From Corynebacterium flavescens (GTDB lineage: Bacteria > Actinomycetota > Actinomycetes > Mycobacteriales > Mycobacteriaceae), in NCBI RefSeq assembly GCF_008693105.1, contig NZ_VXKK01000001.1, positions 1 to 64,000 of the forward strand: 64,000 nt of DNA. Reading direction: 5' to 3'. The notes beneath the pieces are model-generated. The model was not told where the DNA came from, ran no database searches, and was given only the letters and a program-made list of their open reading frames with translations. Numbering within the stretch: position 1 is the first letter of the stretch; every line of letters starts with the position of its first letter. Below, piece after piece: positions 19,972 to 28,542 of this stretch. Made by a program: the position numbers and the translations under genes.

Positions 19972-20607
19972 TTAAAAGAGCTCATCCAGGCTGGCGATGT
20001 CCCCGCTGCCGTCGCGGCGCAGGTAGAGCGCCTGGAGTCCTGCCGCCTTGGCACCCTCGACATCGTTAGGCAGCGAGTCACCCACCATGAGGGTCTGGCT
20101 CGTTGCGACCCCCAACTGCGCGCAGCCCTTCATATAGGCCTCGCGCTGCGGCTTGGGGCAGGAGAGCTCGACTGTGGGAATCAGCAGGACGCCCGGCAAG
20201 TCTAGGCCGCCGGCGCGCAGCTTGGCCGCCTGCATCTCGCGTGCCCCGTTGGTCAATATTCCCACCTTCAGCCCGGCGGCCTGCGCCCGGTCAATCGCGC
20301 CCTTGGCATCAGGAAAGACCTGCCAGTTGCGGCGGTAGGCGGCGAGGTAGCCGGCGTAGAGTTTCAGCGCATCTTCCTCGCTGAGCTCGTTTCCCAAGAA
20401 CTCCCGGCAGCGCCCGATTCGCTGTCCGCGGTGGGTTACCTCTCCCTTTTCATAGGCCGCGAACCACTTCTTTTCCAGCGCGCCGAAGCGTTCCTGTTGG
20501 CCGGTGGGCAGTCCCAGTTCTTCGCACCACTTATCCAGGCCAGTGTGCATGGCGTGGGTGTGGTCCATCAGGGTGTCATCAAGATCGAAAAGTACGGCGC
20601 GCAACAT
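19972..20607 (-). CDS. HAD-superfamily hydrolase (subfamily IA)
   Basis: A 211-residue phosphatase-like protein. HAD motif I is LFDLDDTLMDH at the N-terminus with both aspartates, motif II is ILTNGAR, motif III lysine lies in VELSCPKPQREAY, and motif IV is LMVGDSLPNDVEGAKAAG. A helical cap of about 80 residues sits between motifs I and II, as in YjjG-type nucleotidases. Substrates of such enzymes cannot be told from sequence. It is a single gene, convergent with metE and divergent from ppiA. Confidence 0.85.
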   Translation of the reverse strand: MLRAVLFDLDDTLMDHTHAMHTGLDKWCEELGLPTGQQERFGALEKKWFAAYEKGEVTHRGQRIGRCREFLGNELSEEDALKLYAGYLAAYRRNWQVFPDAKGAIDRAQAAGLKVGILTNGAREMQAAKLRAGGLDLPGVLLIPTVELSCPKPQREAYMKGCAQLGVATSQTLMVGDSLPNDVEGAKAAGLQALYLRRDGSGDIASLDELF

Positions 20608-20702
20608 GGCCTAAAGCATAGATGACCCAGATCGGGTGAACGATTGGACGCCTGATCGCTGTGGGCGTTATGTCCTTAACAGCGCGGGCGGGAGTAATTC
20701 CA

Positions 20703-20708
20703 TACAAT
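20703..20708 (+). promoter_or_regulatory. -10 element of a leaderless ppiA promoter
   Basis: TACAAT lies 7 nt before ATG 20716, which places the transcription start at or next to the start codon. There is no Shine-Dalgarno upstream of that ATG, which supports leaderless translation. A convincing -35 box is not visible. Confidence 0.5.
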
Positions 20709-20715
20709 GGTCGTC

Positions 20716-21237
20716 ATGACTCAGAAGACCGCAACTGCAACGATGCACACCAACCATGGTGACATTGTTATCGATCTCTTCGGTAACCATGCGCCGGTAA
20801 CTGTTGAGAACTTCATTGGCTTGGCCACCGGCGACAAGGATTACGCCACCCAGAATGCAAAGGGCGAGCAATCCGGTCCTTTCTATGATGGCGCCATCTT
20901 CCACCGCATCATCGACAACTTCATGATCCAGGGCGGAGACCCCACCGGCACCGGCCGTGGGGGCCCCGGCTACCAGTTCCAGGATGAGTTCCACCCAGAG
21001 CTGCAATTCGATCGCCCCTTCCTGCTGGCCATGGCTAATGCCGGCCCCGGCACCAACGGCTCCCAGTTCTTCATCACTGTGGCGCCTACCCCGCACCTCA
21101 ACAACCACCACACCATCTTCGGTGAGGTGACGGACCCGGCCTCCCAGAAGGTCATCTCCGAGATCGCCAAGGTTGCCACCGACCGTATGGATCGCCCGCA
21201 GGATGATGTCGTCATCGAATCCATCGATATCGCCTAA
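20716..21237 (+). CDS. ppiA: Cyclophilin-type peptidyl-prolyl isomerase
   Basis: A 173-residue cytosolic cyclophilin that catalyses cis-trans isomerisation of proline bonds. The active-site blocks are all present: [19 protein letters not shown] with the catalytic arginine, [19 protein letters not shown], and [15 protein letters not shown]. No signal peptide is seen. I start at ATG 20716 rather than at the ATG at 20707, because the latter is part of the -10 box. In actinobacteria ppiA sits near the origin between gyrA and the pknA/pknB operon, as here. Confidence 0.93.
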   Translation: MTQKTATATMHTNHGDIVIDLFGNHAPVTVENFIGLATGDKDYATQNAKGEQSGPFYDGAIFHRIIDNFMIQGGDPTGTGRGGPGYQFQDEFHPELQFDRPFLLAMANAGPGTNGSQFFITVAPTPHLNNHHTIFGEVTDPASQKVISEIAKVATDRMDRPQDDVVIESIDIA

Positions 21238-21260
21238 GTTCAGCACTTAAACCAGCTTTT

Positions 21261-21308
21261 CGCAGAGCCCGTCGCCACATCAGTGGTTGCGGGCTCTGCG
21301 TAGTTTTA
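21261..21308 (+). terminator. Terminator after ppiA
   Basis: CGCAGAGCCCG (21261-21271) pairs perfectly with CGGGCTCTGCG (21290-21300), followed by TAGTTTTA. The 11-bp GC-rich stem and T-rich tail make an intrinsic terminator or attenuator between ppiA and the rhomboid gene. Confidence 0.8.
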
Positions 21309-21328
21309 GGACCGAATAGGACACTGAC

Positions 21329-21973
21329 ATGAAAAACTATCTCAAAGGGGCCCCGGCGACAGCAGTCATCGCCGTAGCCTGCATCGCCGCCTGGTTAGCC
21401 TCAGCGGCTCAGGCTGGCACGCTGAACGCTCCCTACTATCGTTCGGAACTGGCGCTGGACTCGACCTTGTGGGGTCCTATGTTTGCCTCTGCGCCCTATA
21501 CCGCAGTGACTTCTGCGTTCACTCACCTTGACGCCACGCACCTTGTGCTCAACATGGTGGTGCTTGTGTTTATTGGCCGCGAGGTGGAGCGTGCCGTAGG
21601 GACTGCGACCTATGTGGCCGCTTATGCCACTGCGGTCCTGGGATCTGCGGCCACAATCCTCTGGGCAGATTTTGATTCGCCCACGGTGGGCGCCTCGGGT
21701 GCGCTCTTTGCCCTCATGGTGCTGTTGATAGGTGTCTACCGCCATCGCGGGATGGATCTGCGTGCCCCCATTGTATTGGTGGCCGTCAATGTGGTTTATA
21801 CCTTCATCGCCGGAGACGTCTCCTTGTGGGGGCATGCAGGAGGCTTATTCACGGGGCTGGTGCTGCTTCCCTTCGTCTTCGCGCGTCAGGCTCGTATTCG
21901 TTGGCTCGGCATTGGTGCAGTGGCAGCCGTGGCGATAGTGGCGCTTTCCTTTCGAGCTGGGCTTTGGGGATAA
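21329..21973 (+). CDS. Rhomboid-family intramembrane serine protease
   Basis: A 214-residue membrane protein with about six transmembrane helices. The catalytic serine is in TVGASGALFALMV and the catalytic histidine in LWGHAGGLFTG; the HLVLNMVVLVFIGREVER segment supplies the conserved asparagine loop. Rhomboids cut substrates inside the membrane; the substrate here is unknown. The gene follows ppiA after a terminator, an order conserved in corynebacteria. The end of the gene runs into a DnaA-box-like sequence (TGGGGATAA, 21965-21973). Confidence 0.88.
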   Translation: MKNYLKGAPATAVIAVACIAAWLASAAQAGTLNAPYYRSELALDSTLWGPMFASAPYTAVTSAFTHLDATHLVLNMVVLVFIGREVERAVGTATYVAAYATAVLGSAATILWADFDSPTVGASGALFALMVLLIGVYRHRGMDLRAPIVLVAVNVVYTFIAGDVSLWGHAGGLFTGLVLLPFVFARQARIRWLGIGAVAAVAIVALSFRAGLWG

Positions 21974-22010
21974 CTCGGGCGTGTTATTCACCAAAACGCG
22001 TGTGCGAAAA

Positions 22011-22219
22011 GTTTCCACAATAGTTATCCACAATGTGGATAACTACATTTTTGTAATTTACCGAACACCTGAACGGAGTTTTCCCTGATCACGCAGGCTA
22101 TTTATAGTAGGCGGAGATCAGTAGTGCCTTGTGGACACGGGTGAAAGAAGTTATCCACAGGGTGGGGATAACTCTGTGGAGAAAGAATTACACAGCTTTT
22201 CTCCACAGCCTGTGGATAA
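22011..22219. promoter_or_regulatory. Cluster of DnaA-box sequences
   Basis: Four exact TTATCCACA boxes occur in about 200 bp: 22024-22032 (+), 22034-22042 (-), 22151-22159 (+) and 22211-22219 (-). The first two form one 21-bp perfect palindrome, GTTATCCACA-A-TGTGGATAAC. One-mismatch boxes lie at 22163-22171, 22175-22183 and 22199-22207. The 434-bp gap between the rhomboid and PAP2 genes also contains an AT-rich stretch (22043-22065 and 22100-22107). No gene is seen in it. The layout resembles an origin or a DnaA-titration site. Confidence 0.7.
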
Positions 22220-22407
22220 CTTTTCTCCCATGCTGTGCACAGTGTCCCCAGAGGAGAAGTGCAATGCTGGATCTGTGGTGGGTAACCGCTGTGGATTGCT
22301 GCGGAAGATAGTCCGGAGTGGCATGCCCGAAGTAGATAGACTGTGCAGATTGCTGGTTGGTTCCCCCCCAAAGGTCCACAGTCGAGACAGGGTACAAGGA
22401 GGCTGAA

Positions 22408-23130
22408 GTGGCAAGAGATGAAGAAACCAGCCCCACGCCGGCTGGGCCTCCAATTAAGCTGCCTCCCGCATCACGCTGCGGGCTGGGGCTTGTGGCGCTG
22501 GTGCTCTATGGCCTGTTGTGGACAGGTTGGTCGCAGGAGTGGCCGTGGGTGGAAAAGATCGATGATGGCGCCTTGGACTACTTCCTTGCCCTAGCACTTA
22601 GCCACGGCTGGTGGGTGCCCCTCTGGGATGGGCTCAGCACAGTCTTTGCCCCGGGGCTGTGGCGCTTGCTTATTGTGCTGCCAGTGCTCTGGGAATGCTG
22701 GCGGCACCGCTATCGGGTTGCTGCATTTTTGGCGCTGAGCGTGTGGGGCTCTGGTCTGCTGAGCATGAGCGCGAAGGCCGTGGCAGATAGGCACAGGCCC
22801 TTCACACAGCTGGTTGAGGCAGACGGGAGCTCTTTTCCCTCAGGGCATGCTCTGGGCATGCTCGTGGTCATCGGAGCCCTGCTGCTTGCCTATTCGCGGT
22901 TGCTTGGCCCGAGGCTGCTGGGATCAAGGCTGGGTGCGCGTGCGCGCTGGGCGGTTATTGGCGCGGGGATAATAGTCGTCGCGCTCGTTGGCATCGCCCG
23001 AGTGGCGCTGAACGTGCACCATCCCTCCGATGTTCTAGCCGGATGGCTGCTCGGGGCCGTGTGGCTCGGCGCCTGCGCGTGGTTGTTCCCGCCGAATCAG
23101 CGTGGCCGGAAGACGGAGAGCACACGATAG
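22408..23130 (+). CDS. PAP2-family membrane phosphatase
   Basis: A 240-residue integral membrane phosphatase of the type that dephosphorylates undecaprenyl pyrophosphate or phosphatidic acid. The three PAP2 motifs are KAVADRHRP (K-X6-RP), SSFPSGHALG (PSGH) and RVALNVHHPSDVLAG (the R-X5-H-X3-D block). Five to six hydrophobic helices surround them. The GTG at 22408 is 5 nt after AAGGAGG, so it is preferred over any upstream start. Its last 34 bp overlap the convergent PAP2-kinase fusion gene. The last residues (NQRGRKTESTR) are basic and probably cytoplasmic. Confidence 0.86.
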   Translation: MARDEETSPTPAGPPIKLPPASRCGLGLVALVLYGLLWTGWSQEWPWVEKIDDGALDYFLALALSHGWWVPLWDGLSTVFAPGLWRLLIVLPVLWECWRHRYRVAAFLALSVWGSGLLSMSAKAVADRHRPFTQLVEADGSSFPSGHALGMLVVIGALLLAYSRLLGPRLLGSRLGARARWAVIGAGIIVVALVGIARVALNVHHPSDVLAGWLLGAVWLGACAWLFPPNQRGRKTESTR

Positions 23131-24581
23131 TGGCTGTGAAAATCTAATTCGGAGAGTGCATCACCGAGTTCCCCGTCATAGGCCACGGGCGTGGGCGCAC
23201 CGATTACTTCGCAGCGGAAGGCCGGGCGGTGCAGCTCATGGTAGAGCGGGCTGCGGTGCAGCCGGCCCAGCAGGAGCGAGCCCATGCAGCGCAGCCGAGA
23301 AAAAGGTCGGCCGATTTCCAGCAGGCGGACGTCGAGCAGACCATCATCGATCTCTGCGCGGTCCACGGGCGCAAAGCCGGAGGGACGGTAGACAGAGTTG
23401 CCTACGAAGAAGAGCGAGGTTTTCAAAGTCTTGTTGTCGTAGCGGATCTCAATGGCATCATCTTCCTTGAGAACCTGCCATGCCGCGATGACAGCGGCTA
23501 AGGCCTTGCCCAGCTTCTTTTCATAACGCTCCCGGATTGCCACAAAGCGTGGATATGCACCGATGCTCGCGGTGTTGAGCAGAGTTTTCTCACCGTTGAG
23601 GGTGACTACGTCCACGCGCTGAAGGGTTCCTTCGCGCACGGCGGCGATGGTCTGCTCCGCAGTGGGGCAGGCTATCTGCTTGGCAAAGTGATTAAACGTA
23701 CCCGCGGGGAAGACCGCGAGTGGGATACCGGCGGCTAGAGCCTGGCCAGCGGCAGTGGAAACGGTGCCATCCCCACCAGCGATGCCGAGTACCTGGGCGT
23801 CCTGCGCGGCGGCGCGAAGCACTGCTTCCACATCATCATCATCCGGCTGCAGCACGATGGTCTCCGCGCTGGGGAGTTCCTGGTTTATGTGCTTGAGAAT
23901 GCGATCGCCCTTCCCGCCGTCGGAGGCGGGATTAATCACCACGACGAGGCCTTCGCCTTGCGGGCGTTTGTCCTCCTGTTCCCAGAGCGGCTCAGTGCGG
24001 GTCTTTTCTTTAGAGGCCACCGGGGGAAAGATCTTTGCGCCGAGGGCGGCTATCACCGCACCAATGCCCCAACCGGCAAAAACATCGCTGGGATAGTGGG
24101 CGCCGGTATAGACGCGGGAAAAGCCCACGAGGCCCGCAACGGCACCCAAGGCCGTGCCTAGGGGTGGGCTTTCTAGTGCCGCGCCGGCGGCAAAGGCCGC
24201 GGCACTGGCGGAATGGCCGGAAGGAAAAGAACTCGAGCTGGGGTAGCGCCGGATACGGCGAGCAAGCGGCACTGAAGCGTGGCCGGGCCGCGTGCGGCTC
24301 CATGAGCGCTTCGCCGCCTGATTGGCCACGAGGCTGGTTATCGCCACGCTGATCACACCGCGGGTGGCGGCTCTCTTCCACGCCGACTTGCGGGTGAGAG
24401 CCATAGCGCCTGCGAGGCCCACCCACAGGCGGGAATAATTGGCCGCCTTAGTCAGGGGCGGCAACACCGCGTCTAGTACCGGGCTATCGGCGGAAGCGAT
24501 GGCCTCGAATACATCGTGGTCCATGCGTTGCAGCCCGTCGAGGACCTCGTTAATTTCTGCACTCTCGCGCCGAATTTTCAC
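23097..24581 (-). CDS. PAP2 phosphatase fused to a diacylglycerol-kinase-type domain
   Basis: A 494-residue two-domain protein. Residues 1-200 form a PAP2 phosphatase with AAKRSWSRTRPG, SSSFPSGHSASA and RVYTGAHYPSDVFAGW. Residues about 210-494 form a lipid-kinase domain of the DAGK catalytic family: VVINPASDGGKGDRI, the GGDGTVSTAA nucleotide signature, and FPAGTFNHFAK. Fusions like this are known in actinobacteria and could remove a phosphate from one lipid and add it to another. An export signal is absent and the membrane part is short, so topology is uncertain. It converges on and overlaps the stand-alone PAP2 gene. Confidence 0.87.
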   Translation of the reverse strand: MKIRRESAEINEVLDGLQRMDHDVFEAIASADSPVLDAVLPPLTKAANYSRLWVGLAGAMALTRKSAWKRAATRGVISVAITSLVANQAAKRSWSRTRPGHASVPLARRIRRYPSSSSFPSGHSASAAAFAAGAALESPPLGTALGAVAGLVGFSRVYTGAHYPSDVFAGWGIGAVIAALGAKIFPPVASKEKTRTEPLWEQEDKRPQGEGLVVVINPASDGGKGDRILKHINQELPSAETIVLQPDDDDVEAVLRAAAQDAQVLGIAGGDGTVSTAAGQALAAGIPLAVFPAGTFNHFAKQIACPTAEQTIAAVREGTLQRVDVVTLNGEKTLLNTASIGAYPRFVAIRERYEKKLGKALAAVIAAWQVLKEDDAIEIRYDNKTLKTSLFFVGNSVYRPSGFAPVDRAEIDDGLLDVRLLEIGRPFSRLRCMGSLLLGRLHRSPLYHELHRPAFRCEVIGAPTPVAYDGELGDALSELDFHSHYRVLSVFRPR

Positions 24582-24697
24582 CTTCTGATCCTTTCAGAGC
24601 ATTGACCTCGCTACCATCCACCGATGGTACCTGCGAGGCCAGACCCCGTGAAGGAGCAGCACTGCGGTGAGTGTGGGAGTTTGGTGCTAGCCGGGAA

Positions 24698-24970
24698 CTA
24701 GCGCCAGCCCATAGTCATGAGCAGGCCAATGATGGCCAGGCCAAAGCCGATGCCATAGTTCCAGGGGCCGAGCTCCTGCATGAAGGGGATGGACTCCCCG
24801 GCGAGGTAATTCACAACTAGCCACAGCAGGCCGAGGATCATCAGGACGAGCATGATGGCGAGGTACCACTTCGGGGTACCCTGCGAATTGATCTTGACCG
24901 GGGTGCGGTTAGCGGGGGTTCCGGAAGGGCGGGAAGCACCGGAGCCGGGAGTGATTTTTGCCTTTGGCAT
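24698..24970 (-). CDS. crgA: Cell division protein CrgA
   Basis: A 90-residue protein with a basic N-terminal tail and two membrane helices ([21 protein letters not shown], split around residue 50, and [16 protein letters not shown] at the end), joined by the conserved external loop [15 protein letters not shown]. CrgA recruits FtsI and other septal proteins in mycobacteria and streptomycetes. The start ATG 24970 follows AAAGG at 7-8 nt. Position next to pknB is typical. A tandem triplet of a 13-bp sequence lies just upstream in its leader. Confidence 0.92.
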   Translation of the reverse strand: MPKAKITPGSGASRPSGTPANRTPVKINSQGTPKWYLAIMLVLMILGLLWLVVNYLAGESIPFMQELGPWNYGIGFGLAIIGLLMTMGWR

Positions 24971-24996
24971 CAAAGCACCTTTAGTTTCTGGTTGAT

Positions 24997-25035
24997 GTAG
25001 ATATCTGACGTAGGTATCTGACGTAGATATGTGAC
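24997..25035 (-). repeat. Three tandem 13-bp repeats upstream of crgA
   Basis: GTAGATATCTGAC, GTAGGTATCTGAC and GTAGATATGTGAC follow each other without spacing (24997-25035, plus-strand reading). They lie 27-65 nt before the crgA start. On the minus strand each unit contains a TATCTAC or TACCTAC sequence like a -10 box, so copy number could change promoter strength. Confidence 0.7.
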
Positions 25036-25078
25036 TGTGTTTCTTAACTGAAAGAGAGTTTAGCAGCGGCTAAGACGC

Positions 25079-27022
25079 TCATAACAGGGCCGCGGGATCG
25101 AACCTCCACAGGCGCACCTCCACCGGATCGCTCTTGCGGATGGTTGCCCCCTGATTCACAGAGGCCCAGCCGACCTGGTTGTTGTCCACCAAAGCTCCAG
25201 TGGGGATTGTTTCACCGACGGTCCAGGAGCCTTTCCACCCGGCGTCGGAAAGCGCGCGCTTGGCATCGGCCTCGCTCATGTGGACGAGGTTGGGGGCCGT
25301 CATGAGCTGGTTGTTGGAGACATCAATGGTGACGGTATCGCCCGCCGCCAGCTTCTCACCGCGGTTAGTCATGGAGATGACGCGGTTCTCCGGCTCCTGG
25401 GAATCGACCATGCGCACGTTAACTTGGAAGCGCATCTCCTCCAGGGTGGATACCGCGCGGTCGCGGTCCATGCCGGTCACATCCGGCACCGTGAAGGTCT
25501 CCTTGCCCTTCGATACCGTGACGCGAATCTTGGAGCCCTTGGACAGCTGCGAGCCGCCGGCGGGATCCTGGGAGATGATCTGCCCAGCAGGGGCGTCGTC
25601 GTTGGTCTCACTGACGTTGTCATTGAGCAACAGACCGGCCTCACTGAGCGCGGCCGAGGCCTCCTGGAGGGTCATTCCGGTGACATCGGGGACGTCGGTA
25701 GTCTCCTTGCCGGAGGACACAGTCAGGGTCACAGAGGAGTTCTTCTGCAGCTCCGAACCGGCGGCCGGATTGATGCGGATGGCATTGCCACGCGCAATAT
25801 CGGGATTGGGCTCCTCGTTGACAGTGACGAGCAGGCCCAGGCCCTCGAGCTCCGAGACCACTTCGGCCCGGGGCCTGTTCTCAACCTCGGGGACGATGAC
25901 GGCTGCGGGATTGCTTGTCGATGTCCCCTCCGACTGTTGCTGCCCACCCCCGCCAGGGCCCCACAGCGCCCACGCAAAGTAGCCAGCAAGAATGACGAGA
26001 ATGGCGGCCAAGGCGATGGCCAGCCACTTCATCCAGCCGCCGCGGTGCTCTTCTTCCTCATCCTCGTCTTCGCTGGGACGGGTGGAGGCGACTGGGGCGC
26101 GATGGGAGTTCGCCGCAGCGAGAACGCTCGTGGCCGGTGCCGAATCCTCCGGGACGTGCAGGCGTGCGGCCTGCGTTACCTGCCCGGCGGCCAGCCGCTG
26201 GAGATCCTGGCCCATCTCCCACGCGGATTGATAGCGATCGGCAGGGTGCTTGGCCATGGCCGTGAGGATGACCGCATCGATGTTGACGCGCTGGGTGGGG
26301 GTCAAGGAGGGGTCTTCGATAAGCTCTGAAGGCGGTGTCGGATCCTCCTGGACGTGCTGATAGGCCACCGCAAAGGGGGTCTCGCCCGCAAAGGGTGCCT
26401 GGCCCGTGACGGCCTCGTACATGACGCAGCCCAGGGCATAAACATCGGAACGGGCATCGGCGGGTTTGCCGCGGGCCTGCTCAGGGGAAAGATACTGGGC
26501 GGTGCCAATGACCGCGGAGGTCTGCGTCATCGCCGAGGTGGAATCATCCAAGGCGCGGGCGATGCCGAAGTCCATGACCTTGACCTGGCCGGTATTGGTC
26601 AGCATGATATTCGCGGGCTTGACGTCGCGGTGAATGATGCCGGCCTCGTGGGAGGACTGCAGGGCATCGGCGACAGACGCGAGGATCCCCGCAGCCTCTG
26701 CGGCGGGCAGGGGACCACCCTCGCGCAGGATGTCGCGCAGGGTGCGGCCGTGCACGAGCTCCATCACGATATAGGGCAGGGCGATACCGTTGTCGTCATA
26801 TTCGCCGGTATCAAAAACGGAGACGATATTGGGATGGTTGAGCTTGCCTGAGTTCTGGGCCTCGCGGCGAAAGCGCTCCCGGAAGTTGGCGTCATGCGCC
26901 ATCTCGGGGCGCAGTACCTTGACGGCGACCTGGCGCCCTAGAACGGTGTCTTCGGCCTCGTAGACCTCGGACATGCCGCCGGATCCGATGACCTTGCCGA
27001 GCGTATAGCGGTTATTAGCCAT
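25079..27022 (-). CDS. pknB: Ser/Thr protein kinase PknB with four PASTA domains
   Basis: A 647-residue membrane receptor kinase. The kinase domain (about 1-275) has the glycine loop GSGGMSEV, the ATP lysine 35 (VAVK), HRDVKPANIM (131-140), DFGIA (151-155) and an activation loop rich in Ser/Thr. A disordered acidic linker leads to one membrane helix (about 333-354). Outside the cell four PASTA repeats follow, each with a VPDVTGM- or VPEV-type core, which bind muropeptides or lipid II. PknB controls wall growth and division. It is the last gene of the fhaA-to-pknB operon, 5 bp after pknA. Confidence 0.96.
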   Translation of the reverse strand: MANNRYTLGKVIGSGGMSEVYEAEDTVLGRQVAVKVLRPEMAHDANFRERFRREAQNSGKLNHPNIVSVFDTGEYDDNGIALPYIVMELVHGRTLRDILREGGPLPAAEAAGILASVADALQSSHEAGIIHRDVKPANIMLTNTGQVKVMDFGIARALDDSTSAMTQTSAVIGTAQYLSPEQARGKPADARSDVYALGCVMYEAVTGQAPFAGETPFAVAYQHVQEDPTPPSELIEDPSLTPTQRVNIDAVILTAMAKHPADRYQSAWEMGQDLQRLAAGQVTQAARLHVPEDSAPATSVLAAANSHRAPVASTRPSEDEDEEEEHRGGWMKWLAIALAAILVILAGYFAWALWGPGGGGQQQSEGTSTSNPAAVIVPEVENRPRAEVVSELEGLGLLVTVNEEPNPDIARGNAIRINPAAGSELQKNSSVTLTVSSGKETTDVPDVTGMTLQEASAALSEAGLLLNDNVSETNDDAPAGQIISQDPAGGSQLSKGSKIRVTVSKGKETFTVPDVTGMDRDRAVSTLEEMRFQVNVRMVDSQEPENRVISMTNRGEKLAAGDTVTIDVSNNQLMTAPNLVHMSEADAKRALSDAGWKGSWTVGETIPTGALVDNNQVGWASVNQGATIRKSDPVEVRLWRFDPAALL

Positions 27023-27027
27023 GGACT

Positions 27028-28542
27028 CTAGGCACCTCCTGTGGGGAATACTTGATTAAGAAAATCCTCGGCCGCATTTCCGTTGAGTCCCTGGTCACCG
27101 GGGGTAGTGGCCGGGGAAGTAGGGGTGACGGTGGGCAGATCCGGGGTCGGTAGCGGGGCAGGGGTATCCGGCTCCGGCGGCGGAGAGGTGGGCCGCGTGG
27201 GGTTGGTAGGGCTAGGTGAAGGCGTGTGCGGGGTAGTAGTCACGGTGACCTCCTCGCGCGGGGTCTCTTCCTGGGGAAGCGAGGGCCTCGTCGTCGGCTC
27301 GATGTACTCGGTGACAACGATGGAGGAAGGCGGGGTAGAGGTAGAACTCTCCCCGGAGGATCCACCAATGTCGAGCATGCGGGCCAGCGCAAAGCCGCCC
27401 ACGGCCAGCGCGGCAACCACCGCGGCGATGAGCAAGCCCAGCCCAAAGGTCTTGCCGGTGCTGCCCTTGCTGCTCTTATGTTCTTTGCTGGCTGTTCCCA
27501 CGCCCGCGGCTTGAGCGGCGCGGTGGGAGGAAGTATCGGCGCGCCGGGTATCTGCCACCGGCGCAACCGCGCGCTGAGAATCGGTGGGAAATACCGTGGT
27601 CGGCTGAGCGACGCTCGCGAGCATCTCCGTCGATGCGGTGGGCGAGGGTTCCTGAGCAATCGAGTTCATTGCGGCGGACGCAGGCTGCGGAGGGCGCTTG
27701 CCTGCGCGCACGGCGGCGATGGCGAGTGCAAATTCATTGCCATCGAGGAAGCGAGTGCTGGGGTCCTTGCGCAGAGAAATCCCGATGAGCTCGCGCGCCG
27801 GGGCGCTGATGGTCGTGGACAAAGCTTCGGGGGCCTGGCTGATATGGGCCAAGGCCACCGAGACCGAGGAATCGCCGGTGAAGGGGCGCTTGCCTGCGAG
27901 CATTTCATAGCCCACGACGCCGAGCGAGTACACGTCAGAGGCTGGCGTGACATCCATGCCCTGCGCCTGCTCGGGGGAGACATACTGCGCGGTGCCGACG
28001 ACCATTCCGGTCCTGGTCAGGGGCACGGCAGCAGCCGCCTTGGCAATGCCGAAGTCGGTGATCTTCACCTGACCATTTTGGGTAATCATGAGGTTGCCCG
28101 GCTTGATATCGCGGTGCACCAAGCCCATGCGGTGAATAACAGCCAGGCCGTGGGCGGCCTGCTCCATGACATCGAGCGCTAAAGGCTCGGCTAACGCGCC
28201 CTCCCGGGCGAGGAGATCGGCCAAGGATTCGCCGCGGACATACTCCAAGGCCATGAAGCAGAAGGTGCGCCCATTGTCCTCGAGCTCGCGGTAGTCATAG
28301 GTGGCCACGACGTTCTCAGAGCTGATGGATTCGGCCGATTCCGCTTCGTTGCGGAAACGGCTCAAGAACTCGTCATTGTCGGAGAATTCGGGGCGCAGCA
28401 CCTTGATGGCGACCTCGCGGTCATTATTCGTGTCATCGGCCAACCACACGGTGGACATTCCGCCATGCCCAATGACCCACTGCAGGCGGTAGTCATCTCC
28501 GATGAGCTCCTGCAGATGTTCCTTGTTGTCGGGGCTACTCAC
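27028..28542 (-). CDS. pknA: Ser/Thr protein kinase PknA
   Basis: A 504-residue kinase. The catalytic domain (about 15-275) has GHGGMSTV, ATP lysine 47, HRDIKPGN (143-150) and DFGIA (163-167), and an activation loop TRTGMVVGTAQYVSPE. A low-complexity linker and one membrane helix (about 365-387, FGLGLLIAAVVAALAVGGFA) follow. The external part has no PASTA domain but is a Pro/Thr-rich stalk (TTTPHTPSPSPTNPTRPTSP). The GTG start overlaps the pbpA stop as TAGTG. PknA and PknB are partners that phosphorylate each other and cell-shape proteins. Confidence 0.95.
   Translation of the reverse strand: MSSPDNKEHLQELIGDDYRLQWVIGHGGMSTVWLADDTNNDREVAIKVLRPEFSDNDEFLSRFRNEAESAESISSENVVATYDYRELEDNGRTFCFMALEYVRGESLADLLAREGALAEPLALDVMEQAAHGLAVIHRMGLVHRDIKPGNLMITQNGQVKITDFGIAKAAAAVPLTRTGMVVGTAQYVSPEQAQGMDVTPASDVYSLGVVGYEMLAGKRPFTGDSSVSVALAHISQAPEALSTTISAPARELIGISLRKDPSTRFLDGNEFALAIAAVRAGKRPPQPASAAMNSIAQEPSPTASTEMLASVAQPTTVFPTDSQRAVAPVADTRRADTSSHRAAQAAGVGTASKEHKSSKGSTGKTFGLGLLIAAVVAALAVGGFALARMLDIGGSSGESSTSTPPSSIVVTEYIEPTTRPSLPQEETPREEVTVTTTPHTPSPSPTNPTRPTSPPPEPDTPAPLPTPDLPTVTPTSPATTPGDQGLNGNAAEDFLNQVFPTGGA

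Noticed and set aside
24997-25035. CRISPR array
   Set aside because: The three units are only 13 bp and have no spacers; they are a simple tandem repeat.
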